In this document: in pieces, positions 51,557-59,835 of the stretch | Layout of the letters: the number at the start of each line of letters is the position of its first letter | How positions within the stretch are numbered: position 1 is the first letter of the stretch | Translations under genes and position numbers: made by a program | Notes under the pieces: generated by a model | The model's database searches: none | What the model was told of the DNA's origin: nothing | What the model saw: only the letters and a program-made list of their open reading frames with translations | Origin: Phycisphaerae bacterium | GTDB lineage: Bacteria; Planctomycetota; Phycisphaerae; UBA1845 | Direction of reading: 5' to 3' | Length of the DNA: 64,000 nucleotides | Assembly (NCBI GenBank): GCA_029260015.1 | Contig: JAJDEB010000033.1 | Coordinates: 176,720-240,719 of the forward strand

Positions 51557-52227
51557 GTCGAGCGACTGATGCGGGAATTGATAAACAAGCCACCGAATTG
51601 CACGATGTGAAAGATTCATTACAACTTTGTCCGAATTCGTTGTTGTGGGTGGCCTGAAGCGGATTCGCAAACAGCAAGGGGCAGAATGAGCCGGGCCGAA
51701 CCCGTTGATTCACAGAGAACAGGGCGTGTGGCCCCCGAATACTGTGTCTTAAGGACGGATTCGGTGGCAGATTACAAAGGGATGTTGACCGCCGCATATC
51801 CTTAGAGGGGTTGTGCTATTGCCTAACTCGCCACGAATACGTTCAACTGTGCGATTTCCGCACGCACCCATCGCAGTCAGTGATCGCCTTCCAACCATTT
51901 TGGATTCCATTGACAGATAGAGCAACAAAGGGTCACGGCTGCGTCTTCATGCCGTTCATTTACCGCGATTGATTGACGTCCTAGCAACCCAAATGATCAA
52001 GTCCGAATCGGTGCGAATGCGTTCTGGCCTACGCTAAAAAGTGACAGAATGTGTCACTAAATGGCCATCGGAAAGGCACTGGAAAGCAACCGGAAAACAA
52101 TGGGGAAAACAACAATAACGAGTTGACACACACCATGCATGTTGTAGGCTTCAACACGCAATTTCCATGACTTCAAAACGGAGCTTCTCCGCCTGAAGCA
52201 GCCAATGCTGACAGCTGCGAGCCAACC
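51557..52227. other. Region upstream of the HerA remnant, no intact gene
   Basis: The first 160 bases are a diverged copy of the HerA promoter region at 48700-48840. The remainder has no gene. A palindrome AGTGACA-GAATG-TGTCACT lies at 52040-52058. Confidence 0.5.
52040..52058. promoter_or_regulatory. Operator-like inverted repeat
   Basis: AGTGACA, five bases, TGTCACT: a perfect 7+7 repeat 170 bases before the small zinc-ribbon gene. It could bind a dimeric repressor. The ligand is unknown. Confidence 0.4.
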
Positions 52228-52431
52228 ATGAAAAACCCAAGAGACGCAAGACAAGCAAAACTTCGTGACACGTTCCACTTGCTCTGCCCGAACTGTGGAG
52301 CGCTCATCAGTCTGCCAGAAGATGAAATGGACGATCTGTTCAAAATCACCGAGTGCTTCGAGTGTGAGCAGATGTTTGATTATGACATCGACGAAATCAA
52401 AATGAACAAGGATGCATCAAATGTTGAGTGA
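52228..52431 (+). CDS. Small zinc-ribbon protein preceding the clamp-loader-like gene
   Basis: A 67-residue protein with CxxC pairs LLCPNCGALISLP and ECFECEQMFDYD, a classic ribbon, and an acidic tail. Its last codons overlap the start of the AAA+ gene, implying co-translation. It may modulate that ATPase. Confidence 0.7.
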   Translation: MKNPRDARQAKLRDTFHLLCPNCGALISLPEDEMDDLFKITECFECEQMFDYDIDEIKMNKDASNVE

Positions 52432-53101
52432 ACGCTATCGGCCCATGACATGGAATGCGTTTGTTGGACAGCCGGTCATAGAGGAGATTCGAGCGGCGTG
52501 TGACGATCCGTGGCTGTTTGAGGGCTGCGGCGAGCGATGGTTGTTTGAATCCGAAGGCATAGCAGGTTGCGGCAAGACCTCGGCGGCTTATGTGACTGCC
52601 CACGCATTGGGTTGTGCGGAATTCTCAATCGAACGTATCGACTCCCGTGCCTGCTCAGTGGCAGACTTGCGTGAACTGACCGGGCATATGCAGGTGTACG
52701 GTATCAGTACAAATGGCAGGAGATCGTATATCATTGATGAAATCCAGCACCTAAACCGCGATTGTAAACGGATGCTGTTGGGCATTCTTGAGAACCTTCC
52801 CACTCATGTGATCGTGATTGGAACCACAACACGCACGACTTGGGCAGATGAAATTGAAGGCCTGTTTAGCCGCTGGCGTCGTTTTCGATTCAAAAAGCCA
52901 AGTGCTCCAGACGTTGCTAAACACCTTGAACGCATTGCAGGGGAACTGGGGTTGTCCGTTCCACCCGGCTTCCGATTCCTTGCGTATGTTCAGGGAAAAT
53001 GCGGCATTGAACTCAAGGGCAACAACATCCGTGCATGTATCGACCAACTGCCCGACACATTGCGGCGATACAAAGGCAGAAGCAACGCAGAAGCGGCGTA
53101 G
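52421..53101 (+). CDS. Clamp-loader-like AAA+ ATPase (DnaX/RFC-type), stand-alone
   Basis: A 226-residue protein from ATG 52421, with AAGGA upstream. It begins LSERYRPMTWNAFVGQP, the phrase that opens DnaX/RFC small-subunit proteins. Walker A is GIAGCGKTS (46-54), Walker B is YIIDEIQHL (103-111), sensor 1 is VIGTTTRTTW, and FSRWRRFRFKKPS is an arginine-finger-like region. It is much shorter than DnaX and lacks the collar domain. It probably works with host or element replication proteins, or as a maintenance/defence ATPase. It lies between a zinc-ribbon gene and a DUF2958 gene. Confidence 0.83.
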   Translation: MLSERYRPMTWNAFVGQPVIEEIRAACDDPWLFEGCGERWLFESEGIAGCGKTSAAYVTAHALGCAEFSIERIDSRACSVADLRELTGHMQVYGISTNGRRSYIIDEIQHLNRDCKRMLLGILENLPTHVIVIGTTTRTTWADEIEGLFSRWRRFRFKKPSAPDVAKHLERIAGELGLSVPPGFRFLAYVQGKCGIELKGNNIRACIDQLPDTLRRYKGRSNAEAA

Positions 53102-53151
53102 GCAGCCGCCCAAAACGAAAGATTTAAGATGTTTGTTCACTTCCCAGAATC

Positions 53152-53481
53152 ATGTGGAACGAACCAAGTGATGAGGAACTCGCTCGGCTTCCGGCCTTTT
53201 ACTCAACTGAAAGCGTGCCCATTGCGGATAAGCTGATTCCGATGCACTTCTTCCTTGGAGGGTGCGATTGGTACATGGCCGAGTACTCGCCGCAAGAACG
53301 TGTTTTCTTCTGTTACGCAATACTCAACGACGATTTTCAAAACGCTGAATGGGGCTACGCAAGCTTCGATGAACTTCGGGATTTGAAAACAACGCAGGGA
53401 TTCGAAGTTGATCGTGATTTGAATTGGAAAACACGAAAGGCCTCAGAAATCGAGCGGATTGTGCAGGCTGGCGGCGTGTAG
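53152..53481 (+). CDS. DUF2958-domain protein
   Basis: A 109-residue protein that follows the DUF2958 pattern: LPAFYSTESVPIADKLIPMH, a Trp/Tyr-rich strand CDWYMAEYSPQERVFFCYAI, then EWGYASFDELRDLK and the closing EVDRDLNWKTRKASEI. The domain is frequent on plasmids and integrative elements, and its function is not known. Confidence 0.8.
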   Translation: MWNEPSDEELARLPAFYSTESVPIADKLIPMHFFLGGCDWYMAEYSPQERVFFCYAILNDDFQNAEWGYASFDELRDLKTTQGFEVDRDLNWKTRKASEIERIVQAGGV

Positions 53482-53617
53482 TCTGATTTCGTTCTTAGGA
53501 AAATCATGGATTACACACGTGTTGCCCGCATTGACCAACTTCTGCCGTGACACGTCCCTCTCTTGAATGTAGGTTGCGGAGTTGAGCTTGTTACTTTGGT
53601 CAAAGGAGGTCGGGACC

Positions 53618-54046
53618 ATGTCACAAACACTGCTGAATGAATTCCAATCGCTTGTTTCAAAACTGCAATCGGAACGTCAAGCCCATGCTGCGGCCATCAC
53701 CGAAATCGATGCCGGTTTCGAATCACTAGGCATAACAATAGCCAAGCCCAAAAAGAGCGGGCGTCGCCAAGTGCGAAAACGAAAGGGCAGAAAAGCGGTC
53801 CGGCAGACAAAGTCCAGAAAGACAGCCAAGCGCAAGAAATACCGTATGACTGCCAACGAATTCGTCCTCGCCACGATCAAGAAGGCAGGGGCGAAGGGGG
53901 CAAGTGGTGCGTCGATATCAAAAGTATGGAAGGCTTTCGGCCGGCCGGGGGACGCGTACAACACGCTTGGCGCGTTGACCAAGGCAAAGAAGATCAAGCG
54001 CTCAAAATCAGCGAAAGGGCAGGGAAGCGTTTATCGCGTAGCGTGA
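53618..54046 (+). CDS. Histone-H1-like basic protein with winged-helix tail
   Basis: A 142-residue protein from ATG 53618 behind a strong AAGGAGG. The N-terminal 45 residues are helical. Residues about 46-75 are an extremely basic linker (KKSGRRQVRKRKGRKAVRQ). The C-terminal 65 residues form a winged helix (YRMTANEFVLATIKKAGAKG and GDAYNTLGALTKAKKIKRS). It probably binds DNA non-specifically, as bacterial H1-like or phage-encoded silencers do. Confidence 0.72.
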   Translation: MSQTLLNEFQSLVSKLQSERQAHAAAITEIDAGFESLGITIAKPKKSGRRQVRKRKGRKAVRQTKSRKTAKRKKYRMTANEFVLATIKKAGAKGASGASISKVWKAFGRPGDAYNTLGALTKAKKIKRSKSAKGQGSVYRVA

Positions 54047-54309
54047 CCAACAAAAGGCCTGATGATCTGTGCACTCAGCCCATTCCACGCGTGAGAATAC
54101 CTCAGAGAAGACAGTCGCGTGTGTGTCAGCGCCCTTTTCCCTTTGCGTTCAGTCACCAGTCCATGACGCTTGAGAAACAGTAGGACTTCTCTCGTGGTTG
54201 ACCAGCGCGTGCGGGTTCTGGTCGCAATCTGCATGATGGACAATTCTCTTTCAGTTTTGAGCAACATAAGGATTGCATCCAGAATCTGCAAGGTATCTCT
54301 GCGCGACAT
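54031..54309 (-). CDS. Winged-helix protein, convergent with the H1-like gene
   Basis: A 92-residue protein containing LQILDAILMLLKTERELSIM and REVLLFLKRHGLVTERKGKR, a typical winged helix with a basic wing. It overlaps the end of the H1-like gene by 16 bases on the opposite strand. It is probably a transcriptional regulator. No clear target. Confidence 0.62.
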   Translation of the reverse strand: MSRRDTLQILDAILMLLKTERELSIMQIATRTRTRWSTTREVLLFLKRHGLVTERKGKRALTHTRLSSLRYSHAWNGLSAQIIRPFVGHATR

Positions 54310-54374
54310 GGATACTGCAATGCAATTATCTTTTCATCGGCAATATACAATATAGTGGCTATTTGCAAGACCCC

Positions 54375-54533
54375 ATGACCGACCACTCCGACACCCAGAT
54401 TGAAGGGATCATCACGACAATTCACCCACCAGCTCGCACGATTGAGATCAAGCCTGTTGGCATCTCGGATGAGGATTACATCCGGCTCTTGTCGTCGGCG
54501 CGTGTCAGGTTGGTTCTCGATGACGAAAGTTAG
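54375..54533 (+). CDS. Tiny acidic protein of unknown function
   Basis: A 52-residue frame from ATG 54375 (MTDHSDTQIEGIITTIHPPA). Its beta-strand pattern (RTIEIKPVG and RVRLVLDD) looks protein-like, but the ribosome site is weak. The frame extends upstream into the regulator promoter without support. Confidence 0.4.
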   Translation: MTDHSDTQIEGIITTIHPPARTIEIKPVGISDEDYIRLLSSARVRLVLDDES

Positions 54534-54661
54534 ACGAACGCGATTTGTGGACGTTTCGTTGCCCTTGTAGCCCTCTCCTTTGTCTGAACATATCGAATCT
54601 GCTGAGACGTGCCGTGGCTGTATGTGAACCAGTTGAGATTCTCCCTTACACCCTGCACGCC

Positions 54662-56542
54662 TTAGTTTGCTGCGAGACCATTATTCGCCAGAACCGCTGC
54701 CAATTGATACACCCAAATCCCCAATCGTAATCGGCAACTGTCGCCTACATCGCGATAATCCCCATTCGCATCCTTTATGATGTCCTGTCCGAGCCGCTTT
54801 ATTCTCAGCACCCGCAATGCGTACAGCAAACATGTTGCAGCATATTCGCATTGTGCCCTCCCATGCGAAAGCTGACCGCTCCCATGCGATCCATTCATCT
54901 CAAAATTCTTCCGAGCAAGCTGCGCTATTCGTACAGCAATTTTACCTGAGTAATCAAGCGTTTCTGGGCATTCCAAGTTCGCCGGGTCCATGGGAGTATT
55001 CCACGCTTGTAGCCAGACGCTGTTCTCCCATTCTATCAATGTGCTTGATTCCAACTCTGCTTTCTCGATTTCAGTCGGAAGCAACCGTACACTTACTTGC
55101 AACGCTGCAAAGTCCGTAAATACTGGTCCGCGACAAGTGTGCCGGTAGTCAATCAATATTGTTCGCCGGCGTATATCAAGGAATGGCTCAGTAAGTTCCG
55201 GAGCACGGGTTGAGCCCTGGGTTCGGTCGTTGGTACAACCGATAGTTGTATTTGTCTCGGCTTCGTCAACATTAGAGCATAGAATGTTGCCAGCATTGAG
55301 GTCGCCATGAACAATACATGACGCATATGACATTTGATTCAGTTTCGCTGCAATCTCGGGGGCACTTAAATCCTCCAACGGCACTGCACTTTCAGACACT
55401 CGCAACAACACTTTCTGCAACACTTCGGCTGCCCGTAAGTCGTATGTCACGTCAAAAAATTCCATGATACTGGTGTTCTCCGTCGTTACTCGTACACCAC
55501 TGTACCACTCTTTGTTTACATACGAAAACTCATGGTCCAAGTAGACGAAGGCTTTATGGTCCTGCTCCACAAGCAGATCTTCTAAGACTCGCACCGAATC
55601 CACGCCGCCACCCGCGAATGAATAGCACGCCGCACCAAGAGTGTCTGCTACACACGCACCAAGTAATTCGATGCGTCGCGCAGCCGCTCGATGCAATCTA
55701 ACGTATTGGTTGTATCTTGCTACCTCCTCCAATGTATCTTGCCGGGGCGCGACTTTGATGACACATAGCGCACATTTGTGTTTTCCCTCAGTAATTGGAA
55801 CACAGGCCATTACGGTGGCGCTGCTGCGTCCGCCAGTAAGCAAAGACAAGGACAGGTGAGTAACCAACTCCTCAGAATGATGCCGTTGCCAAACGGGCTC
55901 CTCGCTCATAGTGCCTGGTACAGGTGTGCCTGAGCAAACGGCTCGCAGCACATGTTCGAACTCTTCAACTGTTGGTGTAGCACTTCCTTGATATGAACGC
56001 CGCAACCGTGGAAGGACATGTGTCTCAAAAATTCCCAGCGTGGGGTAGTTCTCGCCAACGTCGTGGGCCTGAAAGAGAATCTTAAGATTGGGAAGTGCGA
56101 ACTCGCGGAATAGGAAACGCACATAACGATCCAGCTGAACAATGTGTCGTGGAACAAAGCGATTTGCCAATGGTTCTCCGAGTAGTGTATCGGCTAGAGC
56201 AAAGCAGCGAAACAAATATTCTGACCCTTTGCGTCTAAACTCAGGCTTGGATGTCATTATTATTCTCAAGCATGAGGGACGCATTACTCGTGCGGCTGCA
56301 AGTAGCTCACAGCCCCATTTGCCACTACCTAACTCATGATCGACTAGAATAGCATCAACATAAGTCTCACGCAGTATCTTGCTACCTTCTGCGAGTCCTT
56401 GGGCATAGTGCACACAGAGTCCAGGCTCCTCCCGCCGTATTGCTTCAAGATTATCTCTCATGGACGCACCTCCTCCGACTGGTGTATCAATATCATCGTC
56501 AACAACAAGCACAGAAAGGACGCCATGTAAGGATGCAGTCAT
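54662..56542 (-). CDS. Response-regulator receiver fused to an APH-like phosphotransferase
   Basis: A 626-residue protein from ATG 56542. Residues about 8-140 are a CheY-like receiver with acidic pocket LSVLVVDDDID, phosphorylatable Asp in AILVDHELGSG and Ser/Thr in IIMTSKP. The conserved late Lys is not obvious. Residues about 255-550 are a phosphotransferase fold: Lys in CVIKVAPR, catalytic CIVHGDLNAGNIL (HGD at 412-414) and metal Asp in TILIDYRH. It starts one base after the stop of the GAF/kinase gene (TAAAATG), so the two are tightly coupled. It may be the output of that sensor, phosphorylating a small molecule or protein. Confidence 0.8.
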   Translation of the reverse strand: MTASLHGVLSVLVVDDDIDTPVGGGASMRDNLEAIRREEPGLCVHYAQGLAEGSKILRETYVDAILVDHELGSGKWGCELLAAARVMRPSCLRIIMTSKPEFRRKGSEYLFRCFALADTLLGEPLANRFVPRHIVQLDRYVRFLFREFALPNLKILFQAHDVGENYPTLGIFETHVLPRLRRSYQGSATPTVEEFEHVLRAVCSGTPVPGTMSEEPVWQRHHSEELVTHLSLSLLTGGRSSATVMACVPITEGKHKCALCVIKVAPRQDTLEEVARYNQYVRLHRAAARRIELLGACVADTLGAACYSFAGGGVDSVRVLEDLLVEQDHKAFVYLDHEFSYVNKEWYSGVRVTTENTSIMEFFDVTYDLRAAEVLQKVLLRVSESAVPLEDLSAPEIAAKLNQMSYASCIVHGDLNAGNILCSNVDEAETNTTIGCTNDRTQGSTRAPELTEPFLDIRRRTILIDYRHTCRGPVFTDFAALQVSVRLLPTEIEKAELESSTLIEWENSVWLQAWNTPMDPANLECPETLDYSGKIAVRIAQLARKNFEMNGSHGSGQLSHGRAQCEYAATCLLYALRVLRIKRLGQDIIKDANGDYRDVGDSCRLRLGIWVYQLAAVLANNGLAAN

Positions 56543-56543
56543 T

Positions 56544-58892
56544 TTAGTAGTCTTCCAATGGTATTTGGAGTGTGACGGAAAAGAAGCCATCCTCGGCATC
56601 TCGGATATAGAGCTCACCACCTAGCCGGCTTCTCACTGTGGCACCCGCCAAGAGAGCTCCCCAGTGAAGGCTACCGGACTTTTCCAGCGGCTTGCGGCCG
56701 AAACATGTTATTGTTTCGATTGAGACCGCATTGCTCGCTATTTCAGATAGGCGGTTCTTGACATTGACGAGAAGCCAGCGTGAACCTCCCTGATTCATCT
56801 CGGATGCCTGAATTGTTATTACTGGGCTATTATGATCGCAGTGCTCACGCGCATTTTGGAGTATTTCATGAAGGCATTGGCGCAACGCCCGACTGCCGTG
56901 TTCGCCCATTGCGGGTCTTCGGTTCATGCTAGGAGAGTCCAAGAGTCGTCCGTGAATCAACTCTCGTGATTCTATATATTCCTCAAGAATGTTGCGCAGT
57001 GTACAATCGCGAGGTTCCCTCTTGCGAGCTATGGCAAAGTCGTCGCCTCGAAGCTCAAAAGCAATCGTGTTTGCATGTTTCTCAATGGCGCTCAGCTTGA
57101 GCAAGAGATCGTTGGGAGCGGTGCCGTGTTTCTCAATTGCACGTATCTCTGTATGCAATTTAGATGCTGCGTGGACGGCATCACCCATTGGGCTAGCCAC
57201 GTGCAAGAGCCGCTCATTGGAAAATCGGGCCTGTCCCACAAGTGAACCGATTTGTGACGCAATCGCATTGACGAGGTCCTTGGATACAGTAAAGGCGTGA
57301 GGATAAACGCTTTCTACATTTAGGGTCCCAATCACGCGTTGTTGACACCATACTGGTGTGCAATAGAGCGATGCAAGCTGATCACGTTCTCGTGCTAGAA
57401 TAACATGCCGCAGACCAAAATGGCGTTTCTTGTAGCGTCGGTCAGTGACATTGGGAATATCGCATGGAAGGCCGTTCATTGCACACCAGGCGTTAGCGCT
57501 CTCTTGCCATTCACGCCGCACATCGAGTATTCTTCCAGTGCCCGAGGCGACAGAGCCGTATAGATTTATACATCGCAGAAGATACTTACTGTCGGTCGTT
57601 AGAACGCGAAGTGCGACAGAACGAGCACGTGTGAGCTCATACAAACCCGACATTGCGCTGATGATCGGTGCTCTGCATTCTTCCACTTCAATGGGTAGGA
57701 TGGAACTTCCCAAATCACTCTTATCGATTGGCTGGCGAGCGTCAAACGAAACAAACGGCTTCCATTTCTGGTCTTCAACGTTTGGGTCGTGGTCAGTGGA
57801 GCCTGTGATTTGGGCCAATAGAGCAGTGGATTCGCGCAGTAGGAGCCAGTCGTGGTGCCTTCGGAAGTGCATTGCCACTGTTCGAAGCATTTCGATTTCA
57901 CCTGCATTGTAAAAGAATCGCTTTGCTGATGAGCTGGTCTGAAGGAAGATAACTGCAATTGAGTCTGCAGATCGGGTCTCAAACCGGCGGTACGCAATTG
58001 GAAATCCAAGCTGCATGAACCGCACCCCCCGGTTGTTGGCAGCATTGACAAAGGGCTGCTTAGAATGATATGCCTCTTGCACAACGTTCTGAACGAGCTC
58101 TGCGTCATACTTGTTTAGGGCGGGACCAATGGTCGCGATCGGCGTCAAATCCAAGCCTTGCGTGTTTCGAAGAAGCCCAAATAGAGCGGCACGCTCACTT
58201 CGGGTGTGAGATGCGATCAGCTTCAGGAAGGCATTGCATAGATTTCGGTCAGGTGTGAGTGCCCAGGTGTTCGAGGGTTGTGGCTTGGGGTGCGTACGCG
58301 GTCGCGATATCGGAAAGTCAATGCTCGACTCGACCAATCGAGCCGTTTCGTCACAGCTCCTTTCAACAGAAAATCTGTCGCGCATCACGTATTGCACGGT
58401 ACAGCATGCGTGCGACTCCAACGAATCCCATTCCGCCAAGGCTTGCATTGGTTCCGCGCGATGATCGTTGGAATTAATGAGGAACATCCCCGTCCGGAGT
58501 AACTGGGATAGTCTTGCGATGCCAACGCCGATCATGTCCCTTCCACGAGGGAATTGTGGAATGCTGAGTGCCCCACACAATTCTCCCAGTGACGTTAGAC
58601 CATCGAGTAGCTCGAACAACTCGGGAACATGATTCTTGTGTTTTGCGGATCTTACGGCTCTGCGTTGATGCCTCTTCAAGTGAGCCTGGAGGGAGTCGAC
58701 GAGGCGAGTGTGTGGTCCACCACAGATCAACAAAGATCCAAAGAATCGTTCCTCACAGGCGACAAGCAAAACGACACAAGCGGCATCCGATGCGCGAGCC
58801 ACGCCATCCAGTTGGAGCTTTAGGTTGCTAAGTGGGCAAAACTCGCCCCTAACAAGAAAATCGTTGATTGACCACTTCTGGTCCACAAGCAT
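56544..58892 (-). CDS. GAF-domain sensor with histidine-kinase-like ATPase end
   Basis: A 782-residue cytosolic protein. It begins with an uncharacterised 190-residue region, followed by two GAF-like segments (about 220-355, SERAALFGLLRNTQGLDL; and 405-545, VIGTLNVESVYPHAFTV). A short helical region LHVASPMGDAVHAASKLHTE has an H-box-like His near 564. A HATPase fold contains the N-box HEILQNAREH (about 675) and RSRLGGELYI. The usual DxGxG box is altered to NVKNRL, so catalysis may be unusual. It is first gene of a two-gene leftward operon with the receiver-phosphotransferase. Confidence 0.78.
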   Translation of the reverse strand: MLVDQKWSINDFLVRGEFCPLSNLKLQLDGVARASDAACVVLLVACEERFFGSLLICGGPHTRLVDSLQAHLKRHQRRAVRSAKHKNHVPELFELLDGLTSLGELCGALSIPQFPRGRDMIGVGIARLSQLLRTGMFLINSNDHRAEPMQALAEWDSLESHACCTVQYVMRDRFSVERSCDETARLVESSIDFPISRPRTHPKPQPSNTWALTPDRNLCNAFLKLIASHTRSERAALFGLLRNTQGLDLTPIATIGPALNKYDAELVQNVVQEAYHSKQPFVNAANNRGVRFMQLGFPIAYRRFETRSADSIAVIFLQTSSSAKRFFYNAGEIEMLRTVAMHFRRHHDWLLLRESTALLAQITGSTDHDPNVEDQKWKPFVSFDARQPIDKSDLGSSILPIEVEECRAPIISAMSGLYELTRARSVALRVLTTDSKYLLRCINLYGSVASGTGRILDVRREWQESANAWCAMNGLPCDIPNVTDRRYKKRHFGLRHVILARERDQLASLYCTPVWCQQRVIGTLNVESVYPHAFTVSKDLVNAIASQIGSLVGQARFSNERLLHVASPMGDAVHAASKLHTEIRAIEKHGTAPNDLLLKLSAIEKHANTIAFELRGDDFAIARKREPRDCTLRNILEEYIESRELIHGRLLDSPSMNRRPAMGEHGSRALRQCLHEILQNAREHCDHNSPVITIQASEMNQGGSRWLLVNVKNRLSEIASNAVSIETITCFGRKPLEKSGSLHWGALLAGATVRSRLGGELYIRDAEDGFFSVTLQIPLEDY

Positions 58893-59835
58893 GCTCCAGT
58901 ATCCATGACAACTGCCTTGATGCGAATAGTGCGAAGCTTTCTCTCAATTTGTTGATCTGGCATGCTCGCGAAGTAGAAATGTCTCTTGTTCGGGTGCCTT
59001 ATCGCATGTTTGCATTGGGCGGCCATCGACGACCAGATGGGCTTTCCTATCGTAACGCCGTCGTCCATCACTGTAAAATGCACTCCCAAATGCAGACTTA
59101 GAAGGTGCCGCAACGGTCGACCAGGCTTTGCGCACTTGTATCCCACCAATATATCAAGGCACAAGTGTAATTGACACAGCGCATGAGATTTCATGCATTT
59201 TCTGTGGGCTCTTGTTTAGTTCTTCACTAAGTTAGTAAAATAGGACATTTATCACATTGATTCCTCGACTTCTCGGAAGCTGGAGTGACTAAGAATAAGC
59301 CAGGGTCCTTGTACAACGATGGAGACAGCACTAGAACCAAGTCAGACCACACAACGCGTTGAGCTATCGGCCACCGGCACCCACCGTCCATTTTAACCCT
59401 AGCACTGGTTCCTACACTGGGGGAGTGTAAATGGGAGTGGCACTCCCCCCCCCATGTACCATGTGGACAAGCTATTTCTTGAAAGTAGGGGGGGCTGGAT
59501 CCGGGATCGCGGTTTTTTGAAGTGCTAGGACGTATTGTTGTGTATGATCGCAGGTAGCAAAAAAACGTTTGGAATTCATGCAGATTTGTTCTATACTTAT
59601 TCACGGTCGGTCCGTTTCACATTCGCAATTCGATATCGAATCTCATTGGCTCCTTTTTTGAGGTTGCCCGTGATTTGCTCGCGTGCGTGGGCAAAACGCT
59701 CGGCGTACGTTAATTGCAAGTCTCGTCGTCGCTAATAATTTCTTCTCACTTACAAGTTTCTGGAAACTTGAATGCGCGAGTTGGCTTTGGCTGATAATAA
59801 TCAGTACTCAAGCGCTCGAAATGAGGCGATCCGCA
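58893..59835. other. Intergenic region with a G/C hairpin, no gene seen
   Basis: About 940 bases. Notable are a 9-bp hairpin GGGGGAGTG (59419-59427) / CACTCCCCC (59441-59449) and a C9 tract. The open frame starting near 59683 is not coding before the signal peptide at 59836. Promoters for the divergent genes must lie here. Confidence 0.45.

Noticed and set aside
58820..59194. A minus-strand frame overlapping the start of the GAF-kinase gene
   Set aside because: It overlaps the start of the real gene in another frame and has no recognisable motif.
59227..59604. A minus-strand frame of 125 codons in the intergenic region
   Set aside because: It is read through the C-rich hairpin, has no ribosome site and no protein-like character.
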